A DNA stretch of 64,000 nt from Chrysoporthe austroafricana. Taxonomy: Eukaryota; Ascomycota; Sordariomycetes; Diaporthales; Cryphonectriaceae. The notes under the pieces were generated by a model. It saw only the letters and a program-made list of their open reading frames with translations, did not search any database and was not told where the DNA came from. Positions 1 to 12,357 of this stretch are shown here, in pieces. The stretch spans positions 1,488,001-1,552,000 of the forward strand of contig JYIP02000006.1 in assembly GCA_001051155.2 (NCBI GenBank), written 5' to 3'. How positions within the stretch are numbered: position 1 is the stretch's first letter; every line of letters begins with the position of its first letter. Both the position numbers and the translations under genes were made by a program.

Positions 1-504
1 CTAATCCAGCCCTTAGCGGCTTATTGAGGGGAGAGCAGACGGGATCCCAAGTTTTCCGCTAGGTATAGTCGTATGTGCTTGAATATTGCGTGGCTGTAAT
101 TATAATGCAAGATGTGGGTGAATTAGTCTCGTCGTGTCGCTATAGGAGGTGCACAGCTAGGTAAGGCGGTCTCGAGTCTGTGAGCCTCGTCTGCCCAGAT
201 ACAATAGAAGTGTCTATAGGGGCATGAAATCTAGCTGGAAGGGTTTAATCTAACATCTCTCCGTAAGGTGAAAGCGCGTTATCATGTCCGATTTCTCCTC
301 CCAGCTGAAGGAGGACTCCCTGGCTAGGCCGATGGTTTTCTCCCTCTGCTCAACTCTATCTATTAAAATAACTGCTAGATGAGAGCGATCGCACCATACA
401 GCCTGTACATAACACCACGCACCATAACAGCAGCAGACACCTTTTCTTTTTCTTCCTTTTCCCCCAATTTCGTAAAAAAAACAACAACAAGAGTCATCAC
501 TGGT
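1..504. other. Intergenic, no gene seen
   Basis: This stretch has no open frame with recognisable protein content on either strand. It lies downstream of the minus-strand PIR gene that ends at 505, so its right edge probably holds that gene's 3' UTR and polyadenylation region. An A-rich stretch at about 474-491 lies just past the stop codon. Confidence 0.5.
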
Positions 505-1590
505 TCAGGCGCCCCAGGCCCAGGCCGCGATGGCCACCACGGCGGCAAAGAAGGAGTGGCCGCTGTCCGGCCGCAGCACGAGGCTTCCCGCGGTGGCGAA
601 CGTGTTGGTAGGGGACAAGGAGGACGCCGCGGTCGGCACGGACGAGGTCAGCGCGGTGGGCGCCTGAACTTGGCCGTCCGAGATCTGGGATACCACTGCC
701 CCGGTGGGGGCTTGCACCTGACCGTCCGAGATCTGGGAGACGACGCCAGCGGATGGGGCTTGTACCTGACCGTCTGAGATCTGGGATACTGCTGCCCCGG
801 TGGGGGCTTGCATCTGTCCATCAGAAATCTGCGAGACGGCTCCGGTGGGAGCCTGGACCTGTCCGTCGGAGATCTGCGAGACGACACCCGTCGGCGCCTG
901 GACCTGACCGTCGGAGATCTGTGACACGACGCCCGTAGAGGCCTGGGACTGGCCGTCCGGGAGCTGCGAGACGGGCTGGACGCCCGCGCCCGCGCCCGCG
1001 GGCGCCGGGGTGGCCTCGGCGCACGGCGCGGCGGGCGCGGCGGTGGGGACGAGCACGGCGCCGGAGGCGGGGTCGACGGCCTCGAGGGCGACGGGGCCGC
1101 AGGCGCGCGGGTCGACGTCGGCGGCGTACAGGTTGTAGAACCCGCCGGCCAGGCACTGGTAGAAGACGGCGGAGCCAGCGAGGGCGAGCGAGCCGTTGGC
1201 GCACACGGAGAAGCCGGCGGCGGCGAGGGCGCCGGCCTGCGGCGGGGCGTCGAACTGCAGCTGGGCGTTGGCGGCGACGTAGCCCGTGCGGCCCTGCTGG
1301 TCCGTGAGGACGCCGTCGGTGAGGAGGACGGAGAAGGTGTCTGTCTGGCGCTGGACGTCCGCTCGTGTTAGCGATATATATGTGTATATATATTTGCGTA
1401 TGTGCGGGAGAGCCGCCGAGAGGCGTGGGTGAGCTTCTCAGCTTACCTTGGAGAGCGTGGGGCTGGATACATTGAGCACCGCGACGCCGAAACGACGAGA
1501 GTCGGACGCCACGCAACCGCAGGGGGCCTGCGCGGCGCCGGTCGCCGCCAGCGCGAGGAAGAGGACCTTAAGGACAGACGGGAACATCAT
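505..1590 (-). CDS. PIR-type cell-wall protein with seven internal repeats
   Basis: Two exons, 1590-1447 and 1350-505, with a 96 bp intron (GTAAGC...CCAG), give 329 residues. The start is the first of two adjacent Met codons and is followed by a clear signal peptide (about residues 1-21, ending GAAQA). Residues 49-135 match the conserved PIR cysteine domain: SVLLTDGVLTD, GRTGYVAAN, QFD.PPQAGA, GFSVCANGSLALAGS, FYNLY. Cysteines at 98, 114 and 132 follow C24/C26. Residues 176-283 hold seven PIR repeats of the form SQISDGQVQAPTG, the first one degenerate. PIR proteins attach covalently to beta-1,3-glucan through the Gln of this repeat (family knowledge). The C-terminus ends in a short hydrophobic stretch (SFFAAVVAIAAWAWG) that could be a GPI signal. 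The order, Cys domain before repeats, is reversed relative to yeast Pir proteins. Family assignment is firm; the GPI call is inference. Confidence 0.9.
655..955 (-). repeat. PIR tandem repeat block inside the cell-wall gene
   Basis: Seven consecutive units of about 45-48 bp lie in frame. Each encodes one copy of the SQISDGQ motif with a linker such as VQAPTGVV. Unit lengths vary by one codon. The unit nearest the Cys domain has diverged (SQLPDGQSQA). Such arrays commonly vary in copy number between strains. Confidence 0.85.
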
Positions 1591-3076
1591 GGTGGCAGTA
1601 CACAGGTACAGCCCGGTTCAGCCCCGCGGGAAGAATAAGCTAGAGCCTGCTGGAAAGCGACCGTGGTCGAGGACTGAGGGATACCAAGGGGCGAGAGGAA
1701 GACGGACAGAATAAGGGAGCAAGGAGAACGAGGGACTTAGCAACATCTTAGTATCATCACTGCGGAGATGCTCATACATATAGAGGGCTCCCAGCGCCGG
1801 GCCCGGCGCCTCAAGCTCCCAACAGTTCAGCATCGCCTGTGAGGACGTGGTGAGGCTGAAAGAGGGATAGCTGGCCCTCCGCGGTCCGGGCGGCGCCAGG
1901 ACAGGTTGGCGACGGCGTGGTGGACGAGGCCGATTGCTGCCTAGGCACGAGGAGCAGACCGCCCGGGAGCCTGTGGTAGCGGCATCGATTGCAAGTCGAC
2001 TTCCCAAAGAACCAGGCTGGATAGAAGTACAGTAGCTTTCCGTCTGGGAGCGGGGGAGATCATCTGTGGTTCATGCAGATCCGCTAGTGGAGGGAAAGGA
2101 ACGGTGCTTGCTATCCTTACCTGATGATGGAAAAAAGAGCTACGTAAGCTTGCGTGGCAGCTTTGGATTATTCCACGGCGATCACCTAGCCCCCGAGATG
2201 ACAGCGCGCTTGTCATGGCGGCTAGTGGCACACTTAGGTTCGTCGCCACTCTCTCCTTAGTAGCTGCCGAGAGCGACGTAGTCAACATATTTTCTTTCGG
2301 AGGGGAAGGGAGCGTGGATGGGGAGCATCCATCGGGATGGGATGTCGACGACGTCGCCTTCGACGAGCACTCATTCAGAGAAGGGTCTCCCCCGGCCATT
2401 GGACCATGCGGGCAACAAGTCTTCCACCAGCAAAGGCACGAAGGAAAATAGTGAAAAGATTCAAGTTCATTCAGTCCATGTGAATATCATCGCTTCCTCC
2501 TCCCGTGATATCCCAACGGCCACCGCCCAAATCTGAATCTGAAGAAAAAAGACAGGAACGTGCTATGCTTCGTGGGGTATAATTGTACAGGGCCATATGC
2601 AGCCATGCTGGATGCAACAAGTCAAGATCGCCTCAATGGCCACGCCACCAGACAAACAGAAGAGGGATTGGGATCCCGATAGATACGCACGCAGGCCACG
2701 CCTGAAACTCGCAGCTGCTCACAATGCCAGATGTGAACGGACCACGAGCATGCAAATTGCAAATTGCAAAAAAAAAAAAAAACATTCTCGCTCAGTTACC
2801 CCTTTTGTATGCCAGAACGCTGACCTTTTCCCTCTTAAAACCGGAATGGCTCGATGCTCGTTGAGAAGCTGTGCCTGTAGTTGCACATGCTGAAAAGGCC
2901 GACAGGTATGCGAAGTAGAAGGCCGTCAAGGCCCAAGCGGCCTGGGCTCCAATGCTGCTAGCTTCTGGTCCTGTTCAGTGCCCATTTCAAGCTAGTTCCG
3001 CAGCCTCAGACAGGCGACAGGCGTCGTGAGATGAGTTCGAGGGACCAGGCGGTTGTGCGCCGAGAGTGCTCCCCCC
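1591..3076. other. Intergenic, no gene seen
   Basis: About 1.5 kb between the PIR start (1590) and the F-box gene stop (3077). Open frames here are short, overlap on both strands and show no recognisable motif. The left part is probably the PIR promoter. A run of about 15 A lies near 2768-2782. The right part should hold the 3' UTR of the F-box gene. Confidence 0.5.
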
Positions 3077-5341
3077 TCATCGCCACAGGTCCATCCTCGA
3101 AGCCCTCTTCTCTCTCGTGTCCGCGCTCCTCGGCCGCGGCCACTCGTCAGCCCCGTCCGGATCAGGCGCGCTGCCCCTCCTACCCCGGCCATAGTCAGGC
3201 ACGGCCAGGAACCCGCCGGCGCCGTTCCCCATGAACACGCTCTTGCGGGCGCCGGCCCGCGAGTTCCACCCGGCGGCGCTGCTGTCCAGCCCATAGCTAC
3301 TGGACGGACGGTTGCCCAGGCCGTCGTCGGCGCTCGTGTCGTACTTCCTGTCGGGCTCGATCTTGACCATGCCCCAGTTCAGCTCGTCGTCGCCCTTGGT
3401 GAACACCTCGAGGGTCTGCGGGAGCCCGCTAGGCCCGTTGGGCCCCGCGAGGGCTGCGAAGGGGTTGTTGGACGAGAAGCGCGGGTTGTGCCCCGCGTTG
3501 GCGAAGGGCTTGTTTGGGGGCTTGGGGTCGCCAAAGGGGTTGGTGGAGGCGCCTGTCAGCTGTGGCTGCTGGAAGCCGTTCGGGAAGCCGCCGCCGCCAG
3601 GGAAGCCGGGCGAGCCGACGCTGTTGTATGACATATTTGAGGCGCCCGTCAGCTGCGGCTGCTGGAAGCCGTTCGGGAAGCCGCCGTTGGGGAAGGCGGG
3701 CGAGCCGAGGCTTTTGTAGGATATGTTGGAGGCGAGTCCGGTCGAGCGTTGAGACCCGCTACTACCGGGTCTCTTATATGCGTCTCTCGCAAACTTCGGT
3801 GCTGGCGGGGGCAGGCCGGCCAGGCTGTCGGGGAAGTGGGCGTCTCGGACATATAGAGCGCGGAGGTTAGGCAGACCGCCCATGAGAAGAGAGCCAGACA
3901 GGTAGTTATAGTAGGACGGGAGGATGTTGGAGTAGGGGCTCGAGTTCGCAGCAGCCATAATCTCGTAGTGGAAGACCTCAAGAGACCTGGAGGCCAGCGG
4001 TGGCACCTGAGGTGTACCAGCGGCCAGAGGCAGAGACTTCATTGCGACGAAGGAGATCGTCAGCCGCTTCAGGCTAGGTGCCGAACCCAGGACATCCTGC
4101 AGAGTCCAGGGTGTTACGCCGGTCTCAGAGAGACTCAGCACCTTGAGGGCCTGCGACGTGTCGGAGCGGCTCAGGTAGGCCTGGAGTCCCCGAGCAGTGA
4201 TGCCTGGGGTTTCCTCCAGTATAAGCTCCTCCAGCGCCGGGAAAGCCGGTAGCATGTCGCTGTTGTGCGCGATGATCTCATCTGTGATGATAGCCGAGTC
4301 CACGATCTTGAGAGCGCGCAGACCGTCTAACACGGCGAGGGCATGCAGGACGACCGCGGGGTCGATCTGGAGATTCCGCAGCTCCAGCACCTCGAGGTTT
4401 CGGAACACCTGCCCGGTGGCCACCCGCTCCAGACTCCGCTCGGACCCGCGCATGTAGGTCATCTTCCTAAGATTGAGGCACCGCGCCTCCACCTCCATGC
4501 GCAGCGTGATGTACGAGGCATCGTCGTGGTACAGGGCTTCGGGGAGGTCGACGTATCGCAGGTTCGGAAGCACGGCGATGGTCCGCGCCAGGTCGGCCTG
4601 GCACGACTCCCTCAGCATGTACGGCAGCTTGAAGTACTCAACCAAGGGCCCCAGGCGGGCGGGGTCCTCGCGGAGGGTCCTGCATAGCAGCTTCAGGCGC
4701 TCGCGCGAGGTGTCTTCGGGCTCGCCGTTGTGGTCGAAGAAAGTCTTGTGCTTGCGCCTGTCGGCCAGCAGGGCCTCGCGGTCGCAGTAGTGGACGGCCT
4801 CGATCCTGATGCTGTGGTAACTAGAAGAGGTGAGGTAAGAACCCGGTCAGCGGGGATCCTTCGCGAAACGAAACATGCTCGGGACCGCCCTCGCGCTGGT
4901 GCGCCATTGGCCAGCAGGATCGACGGCACGCGACACAGCTACTTACAGGACCTTGACCCCGGCGGCGCGCCACCTCTTGCACGCGAGCAGGCAATACGAC
5001 AGGTCGCGCAGGTCGCACAGCATGCAGGCGTCCTCCAGGGAGCTCTGCTCCTGGGACTCGTAGGTCGAGTCCATGGTGTGGGGGCAGACGAAGGCGAAGA
5101 TGCGCTCGAGGACGGGGCCGGGCAGCTGGGCGAGCTTGGCGGCCGAGGCGCGCGTGGGCGAGCCCGGCATGGGGGGGATGTCGTAGTCATTGTATGGGCT
5201 GCCGCCGTGGTTGTAGTAGCGGGGCTGGGCGGGCATGCTGCCTCCGAATTGCCGGTAGCTCTTGGAGAAGGCCTGCGCGCCGGTGGCCTCGGACTTGTTG
5301 CGGTTCTTGCGCCGCTTGAAGAAACGCATGAGTTTGCTCAT
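3077..5341 (-). CDS. F-box protein with leucine-rich-repeat-like region
   Basis: Two exons, 5341-4947 and 4820-3077, with a 126 bp intron (GTAAGT...TCTAG), encode about 712 residues. The split Leu codon at the junction restores the frame exactly. Residues about 65-135 form an F-box-like segment (KLAQLPGPVLERIFAFV, then LRDLSYCLLACKRWR). F-box proteins usually bind Skp1 and deliver substrates to an SCF ubiquitin ligase. Residues about 180-420 contain irregular leucine-rich repeats (LRYVDLPEAL, LEVLELRNL, LRALKIVD, LEELILEE, LKVLSLSETG), the probable substrate-recognition part. The C-terminal third is low complexity, with a 30-residue tandem duplication and Gly/Pro/Asn-rich sequence. The N-terminus is basic (KLMRFFKRRKNRNK). 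No specific substrate can be inferred. The F-box call is good; identity with a named yeast gene is not claimed. Confidence 0.85.
3549..3730 (-). repeat. Direct tandem duplication in the F-box gene
   Basis: Two adjacent in-frame copies of about 90 bp (3549-3640 and 3641-3730) each encode a SN(I/M)SY.S.GSP.FP...FPNGFQQPQLTGA unit. They differ by small codon-length changes in the Gly/Pro part. This is a recent segmental duplication in the disordered tail. Confidence 0.85.
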
Positions 5342-7734
5342 GGTGGGCGGTGGGCGGCAGGTCGTGGCCGCGGGTTGAGGGGGACGGTGGGTGCCGGTAT
5401 GAGGTTGAGGTTGGGTAGGGAGATAAGGAAGGCGGTGGGCTGAGAGGAGGTTGAGGGAGAAGTGGGAGGAAGGAGAGGGGAGGGGTCGAAATGGGATTAA
5501 TTAGAACTTGTCGTCGTGGGAGGCTGCCACGAATTGGTAAGAATATCTGTAACGATGCTGGTCTAGGGTGCAGGGAGGAGAGGGAGAGGGAGAGAAGGGA
5601 GGACGCCGCCCAGGAGAGCCGTGGTGATCGCCGTCGAGGTTGCTGGAGCTGGCCAGGCCGGGCTGGGCCTTTGAAGGTGGGCTGCCAGAGACGCGCCCTG
5701 CAGAAGATGCGCCGTCACAGGTGCAGCAGTTCTTTCAGGGTGAGCAGTTGGTGCACAAACCACAGACCCGCAGCCCCTGGGAGCTGTTGTGAAGGCAGCT
5801 ACCAGTACAAAGGCAGAGACATCAGGGACAAAGTGACTTGTCGTCGACGGCTCGGCTTGGTTCGGCTGGTGGATTTCCCTGGTGAGCGAGTTGAGTTGGG
5901 TGAGGGTGATCGGCGCTGGCAGCTGGTTGGCCCGGCGCCTGTCTGGCGCAGAGGACCAGGCAATTTTATTTTTGGAACTGCTGGGAGATCTGGGGAAGAA
6001 GTTACGTAGTACACGCCCTCCAGCAGCTGAGCAAAGGGCATGCTGACATGCTGGCATGGTGGCATGGTCCAGGGGTCCAGCTCCTCCAGATGCCCAGTAT
6101 GTGATACAGCTCGCCGCTATGCCGCAAGGGGCCATAGGGCTCCTGGGCACATACCCACGATACCCCAGCACGCCCAGCAGCAGGATGCCGCCGCCCTGGA
6201 GGCTCTGTGAGCTTGGCCGATGAGCCTGAGCTTGTTCCTGTGCTAAGGGACATACCGTCTTCTTGTCATAGCTGATCCTGTCCGCTCTCCATATCATGGT
6301 TCCCCCTGGTGACCAGTCATTACGAGGTATCAGTTCACCTTCTCACGGTGTTGAAACTCTCCTCGGCCCCTACAAACAGTGGACACCACCTGCCACTCAC
6401 TTCGCTGCCATTACTCAGCAGCGGCCCCCAGAATATCGGTGGGAGGCCATCCCAATCTCGCGGCATATCTCCATTTGCATACTGGGTGGGTAGGCAGTAG
6501 AGGGCGTCGTCCCTTTGGGGGCGAGCCGGCTGGGCTGGGCGCCAGAGGTCTGGAGCATTCCAGGCGCTCTCTTAGCGAGACCCCGAAGGAATGACAAAGA
6601 GCCACACAATTATACTGAGCAGCAGTCAGCGCACAGGGCATACGAGCCCGGGAGCCAAAGAGCCCCCACCCGCGCCAGTGAAACCCCGAAAGTTGAAACA
6701 ACACCCAAATCTCGGGGAGGTCCACGTAGGATCGCTTCGTGGGAGCGCCGCCCCGGTCGCCGCACGTGCGGTTGGGAGGCGTGTGTGCGTCACTCCGGGA
6801 CAGAGGGTATAAAAAAACACACAACACAAAGCATGGATACCCGATTGGCACAGGGCCAACACTCTTCAATCTCGTCTACTGGCGAGGGGGTCATACAAAG
6901 TCGATCTTTCTCGCGTCTGCAGGGGGGGTGGGATCGGTGCCTGAAGGGCCGGCGACATCCAACCAACGGTGAAGACGTTGGCCCACCGCGCGCCGCGAGT
7001 GGACGGCTCGCTGGCCACGTAACGGCAGAACTTGCGCTTGGCAGCACAGGTCTGGATTGATTCGCCCGTGCTGCACGGCCCGTCCGGCGTGATGTTGTGT
7101 CGTTGGTGAGTCTTTGCCAGCCAGGCACGCCGGGCTGCATGGGTTGGGACGCCCAGAGTAGATGCTCCTCTGGTTGTTGAGGACGTGCGTGCGAAGAATT
7201 CTATTCCCATAGTGTGTGCAGTAGCTTTCGGGGCTTTTGCGAACCCCTGTCTGCATGCACACGTGAACTGCACGCCGTCTGTGGCGGGCACACAGTCTGC
7301 AGGTCACATAATACCCATGCGGCTCGCCGCCGCGGCGACAGACATTGCGAATCGGCAAGCTACCAAGGGCAGCCAGCCGGTCGGCTGCCCCGTGCTTGGT
7401 CTCGAGATGGGGGCCCAGGAGAAAATAACCCAAGGAGGAACACAACGTGATCTTGATATGATAGGGTTTCGAGTTGTAGTCAAGTCACAAACTCCCATTG
7501 ATGATGATATGATGCGAGGATCTGAGACCCAATGACTTGCTTATTGTACAATGAGTAGGTGCTCTGCGCTCATGGATCAATGCATCGACGTTCCCATCCT
7601 GGCCCCTCTGTCCTCCCACCATTTTGCAATAACCAACCTGAAAGCCGTCGTTATTAAAGCCCCTACCCTTGACCTGCCCTGGTTCAGATCTGAGGCTCAG
7701 AGCATTCACCCGAGTACCACCTCCTGAGGTAGCA
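5342..7734. other. Long intergenic region, no gene supported
   Basis: About 2.4 kb between the F-box gene start (5341) and the glycogen synthase stop (7735). Open frames of 60-240 codons on both strands overlap one another, lack motifs, and show no plausible exon chain. The left part is probably the F-box gene promoter. Pyrimidine/purine-biased tracts flank 5400-5600. I see no tRNA or other RNA gene. Confidence 0.45.
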
Positions 7735-10099
7735 CTAGTTCCCTCCGTTCAGCTGAATGCCGTCCAAGGGGCTTCCCGGACCGTTTCGCTTTGTCCTCAA
7801 GGTCAGAGGGAAGGCGTACTCGTCAGGGTCTTCCTCTTCACTGTGATCAGGCTGTCAGCAAATGCTTTTGAATCCGCAAGAGCAATACTCAAACTTACGG
7901 CAACTTCCAAGCCACGTAGTCCTCGGTGCTGAGGCCCTCATGCCCCTCTTGTATGCTAGCAAAGTCGCCAGGGGTCATCATGCCAGCCCGGTCGCGTGGG
8001 GACCCGGGAACAGAGAACGGTCGGGAGATCTTCTGTTCCACACCGGGGATGTAGTCGTCGTCCTCGATATCGCCCTCGAACGAGTTGGGGTACGCCCTCC
8101 GCAAGGCAAGCTGCCGGGCCTTAACGTACTCCATGCCCATCCTCTTCCAATCAAGCAGGTCACTCAGGCGCTCGGTGCGGTTCCGCTGGTTTATGCGCTG
8201 TCTCCGGCTCTTGAGGGCAAAATCAAACATGAAAGACGTCAGCTGGTTCACAGAGTCGTCCACGCCCTTGTTCCTGCGGTCTACAATGTAGATACCGTAG
8301 TCGCTCGAGTTCTCGATGAGCTCCTCCATGTAGCACCCGAAACCGGACAAGTTGGTTGTGATGCTGGGCACACCCATGACGGTGCACTCGGCCGGCGTGT
8401 AGCCCCATGGTTCGTAGTACGAGGAAAAGACGCCAAGATGCGTGCCTCGGACGAAATCATCGTAATCCATCGGAAGAACAGGGTTTGCAGAGTTCAGGAA
8501 CTCGGGGTGGAAGATCACCTTGACCCGGTCGGAAGGAGCATTGAAAAGCTGCACGCGGCGGATCTGATTCAGGACTGGGTCCTCCGAGTCGTTGACCATG
8601 TTGTGCGTTACGATCGGCGGCAGACCGTGTCTCTTCATGGCGAACAAGCGCCGCCTGAGTAGAACACGATCCTGAGGGGTGATGAGCTCCTTCTCGTCCG
8701 GCAATGGGTCTCCGTCGTGCCACTTGAGCGACCTCTCAAACACGCGGCGTCCAATGCTCTTCTCGATAATATCGACGGTGTCTCGGAGTGACTTTATCAC
8801 AGCCTGGCCCTTCAATGCTTCCACCGTCAAAGAGGTCGTCTGAGCCGGCATGATAATGAAAGCCACAACCGTCATCTTGCTGCCAGAGACCTTCAGACGA
8901 TGGTTCAAGCGTGCGAGAGACTCAATGAACATGTCGACGCCCTTGTTTCTAAATTCATACCGGCCGGCTGTAAAGAAGTAGAGCGTGTTCTCCGGGTCAA
9001 AGTCCAGGTGGCCGTAGAAGTGTCCCCTGACGAAGTCGTGGATCTTCTCCTTGGACTGTTGGTGGAGGTTCTGGAATTCGTGGACGGCGGAGAACTTGGT
9101 GACATTGAGACCGTTGGGCAGCACTCCATCCGGCTTCCGCTTCAAAAGGTGCTCGCTCTCGTAGGCGGTGATGTGGGAGACAGTGGTGAAGACGTCGCAC
9201 GCGTGGGCCGCAGCTCGTTCTATGCAGTATCTGTGGTAGATACCTCGCTTTCCGGCCTCAGAGTCGACGTCGAACCACTGCAGGTTGTTGTAGAAGTCCA
9301 CGGAGCCTGCACACAGGTATCGGCCGAGCAAGGTCGCGTGAGTGGTGAAGATGGTGGTCACATCGATGCGGCGCTTCTTGGTCAGCGGCAAGGCGACACC
9401 GGCGAGCCACTCGTGGAAATGGGCGATGACGGCTCTCGATTTCTCGTGGCTCACGTACTACGTTCATCAGCGCCGAACGAAGACCTGTTTAACATTGAGG
9501 GTAGGGACGTACCTCGCCGAGGAACCATGCCACAAGGTACCCGAAGACGATGGCCTCGTTTGTCTCGTCATCTCCAGGAGGAGAGGGAATCGAGGCGATG
9601 TTCCACAGGTCCGTCTTCCACTCGTTCATGTATTTGTAGGCAGTCTTAGTGTCGATGAGGATGACCCGTGGTGCACCTTCGATCAGCCATCGTCCGTACA
9701 ATATGCCGATGCCGCGGTCTCGCATAGACTGGATCGTCCGGGCCAGCTCAGGAACGGTGGGCTCGAGCTCCTCGACCTCGACAGCAGCCTACGATCGTCA
9801 GTCCCGGGCCCAGCCAGATGGTTCCACGGATTTCTCGGGCGGGACTCACGGATTGGTGGTTCAGAGGGCCAATGAGAGTATAACGCTCGCCGTATTCGGC
9901 CGTCGTTACTGGAGCTTTGGACTTGATGACGGAGTAGATGCCACCCACTGCAGGGCGCACGTCAGACAGAGGCCGGAGGATCAGCACATGCGGGAGAGAG
10001 ATGACATGACATACCTCGGTGGGCGACCTCAGTAGCAACCTCAAAAAGAACATGGTTTTTGACGTCGCGCGGTGCGCGCTCTCCGTCTTCGCTTGACAT
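7735..10099 (-). CDS. gsy1: Glycogen synthase (UDP-glucose:glycogen glucosyltransferase)
   Basis: Five exons, 10099-10015, 9947-9850, 9788-9513, 9457-7899 and 7840-7735, with introns of 67, 61, 55 and 58 bp, all GT-AG and in phase. They give 707 residues, matching yeast Gsy1/Gsy2 (about 705). The GT3-family enzyme transfers glucose from UDP-glucose to growing glycogen in the cytosol. Visible hallmarks are the N-terminal [12 protein letters not shown] loop (about 29-40), [44 protein letters not shown], and [17 protein letters not shown] with the two catalytic-site glutamates of the EX7E motif. The tail has [12 protein letters not shown], equivalent to the phosphorylated C-terminal serines of yeast Gsy2, so control by phosphorylation and glucose-6-phosphate is expected (family knowledge). 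Nothing is truncated. Confidence 0.97.
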
Positions 10100-12357
10100 G
10101 CTGGGCAGAGGGCTGGCAAGTTTGGTTCAGTGCGGGGGCTGAAGCTAGCGGGGGGTCTGGCTCCGAAGTTAGAATGAGAGTCCTCGCCGCGGGTGTGGCA
10201 TGATCAGTTGCGGGCGGGTGGCTGCTGGCCAGGCGGTCGTAATAACGCGCCAGCTTCGCGGATTGGCCGCTTTGAGACAGAGCAAGCTTGACATAAGAAG
10301 GCTAGGGACTCACGGGCTGGACTGGTGTCCGGCGGGAAAGCTGCGTTGGCGGCAGGTAGGCGCGCTGTGGTGGCAAGTCGGACGGGCTGGGCAGCGCAGA
10401 GAAGACCACAGGATCTCGACAGCCGCCGTGGAGGCAGGTATATATATCGACTCTTGTGGTGGGAGACCGGGTAGTAGGTGGCAGTCAGGCCGGCGACGGC
10501 GAAACTCGGCAAGAAGAGAAAATATGAGTGGGAGGACACGAGTGTTGGGCGTTGATCTCTACCTGGATAGCTGCGATGCTAGGTCAGGTCAGGCGCAAAG
10601 CGAGGAGGACTAGGAAGGCGAGAGAGTACAGGTAATATGCTCGGCACGATGATCGCAGCTTTGTGTGGTTGGGTAATTGTTTTGTGACGCTAGCCTACAG
10701 CAATAGCTATGGGCTTAGGCTATTTCTGGCCTAGAACCTGCAGGGGGCTTGTTGGGAATGGGAGCAGCCTGGGGATTGCATGACTTCCTCGCCCGCGACG
10801 GCCCTCTGCGCAGTGCGCAGCTCGCAGCTGGAAATCGCTGCCTCCTCTTCGCCTCACGGGGCGATCCCTGGCACTGTAGCACTGGATCCTGCGGCAACCT
10901 CGGGGGAGCCTCTGTGTGGTGTTTAAATAGAAGTCATCCCACGATCCTGGTGCCGAGTATGACCACTGCCTTCAGCTCCTCTCGCGACCAGACATGCGAC
11001 CGGGCCAGGGTCGCGTCAGCACCTTCTGCCAGTGCCCGCGGCCGCAGCCCTCTCGCCTTCAGATGGAGGCCCAACCTTGCCGGAGAAGAAGGACGAGGGT
11101 CGGTCGAGAACGGTGCAAAGTTTTCTCTGTTGAGACGCACAGGGTGACGAGGTGGCAGCGTGGCACATGCATGCAAGCAGGACAGCCCTTGGGCAGACCC
11201 GGCGCTAATCGCGCGCCAGTGCATGCTTTCTGCACAACATGGCAATAGCCCCCGCGCCGACGCCTCCCCAACTGATAAAAAATTTCTGACTTCGCGTCCC
11301 GGACTGCTCGAGCGCTCGGGACACCACGGCACGACGACGGACTCGCCGAAGGCTGTGGCGCTGCAGCAGCTCTGGCGGACATCTGCGTCTGCCATCTGAC
11401 ATTCTAGCGCGCTATGGGCAGACAGAGCCCTCCGTCAGTCCCCATCCCAGCCGGCCTGGGCTGGGGAGAGCATGGATGGGCCTGGGGCACAGAGCTCCAG
11501 TCTCCGCGTTCCCCCACTCCGTATGGAGGAGCTCTGCCAAGATGACGTATCCCTGCTCTGGGGTTTTGGAGAAATGGTTCTTGTGCTTCTCCACTTTGGC
11601 CCCCTTTGGCGCTTTTCTCCTACTCGGCCGAATCTCAGGCTGTCCTCGGCCGGCTCCAAGGGACCTCCTCTGTATATTTTTTTCTTTTGCTTTCTTCCCC
11701 AATATAAAGGCCCTTTGCTGTCCGTAATGAGACTGTATGGACCCAGACATTTAGCTTCTTCATCTGATACCATATAGCAGTCTCACTGGCACCATCCTCT
11801 ATATACGTCCGTACTCGGCCCCAGGTGTCGGGGTGGGCCTCTCGCTGGCCGAAGGTGAGTGCATCCGCAACTGGGCTGGGCTCATCTGACAAGGGGGTCT
11901 ACGACGAGCTGACTTTCTCAGTATGTCAACAGGCATCACACAATACCTAGACAGGCCGAGATCCAAAAATCTTCCATCGCACAGGGCTCAGAATGTTGAC
12001 TGTAGCGGCGGAGACTGTCGATTGCTCTGTCGCCCTGCTTTATCAGGGACAAAGACATGATTTAAATTAGGACGCACCAAGGCTAGATCCCGAACAATAT
12101 CCTTTGCCGATCCCAACAATGGCCTAGTCTTCTACAGACAACAACACGATTGTCCTTGTCTTCTTGCACACAAGTCAGACAAAGTTACCGTTCTCCCATA
12201 AGGACCTGGCCATGTCTCCCGCTGGCACAGACTCGACAGATGGAGAACCTAGAGATCAACTCCAGAGCACCGCATCAGCCACGCGCCGTCCATTCGATTT
12301 GAGTCCACTTGCTGTACCGCACATATTTACTGTACTCTGCTAACTGGCTTAGCTGCA
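10100..12357. other. Divergent intergenic region between glycogen synthase and the zinc-knuckle gene
   Basis: About 2.26 kb between two divergently transcribed genes, so it should contain both promoters. The open frames are short and mutually overlapping, without recognisable products. I see no conserved RNA gene. The half nearer 12357 is more AT-rich than the half near glycogen synthase. Confidence 0.45.

Noticed and set aside
5563..6297. 244-codon minus-strand frame
   Set aside because: No domain, no credible splice partners, and equally long overlapping frames exist beside it.
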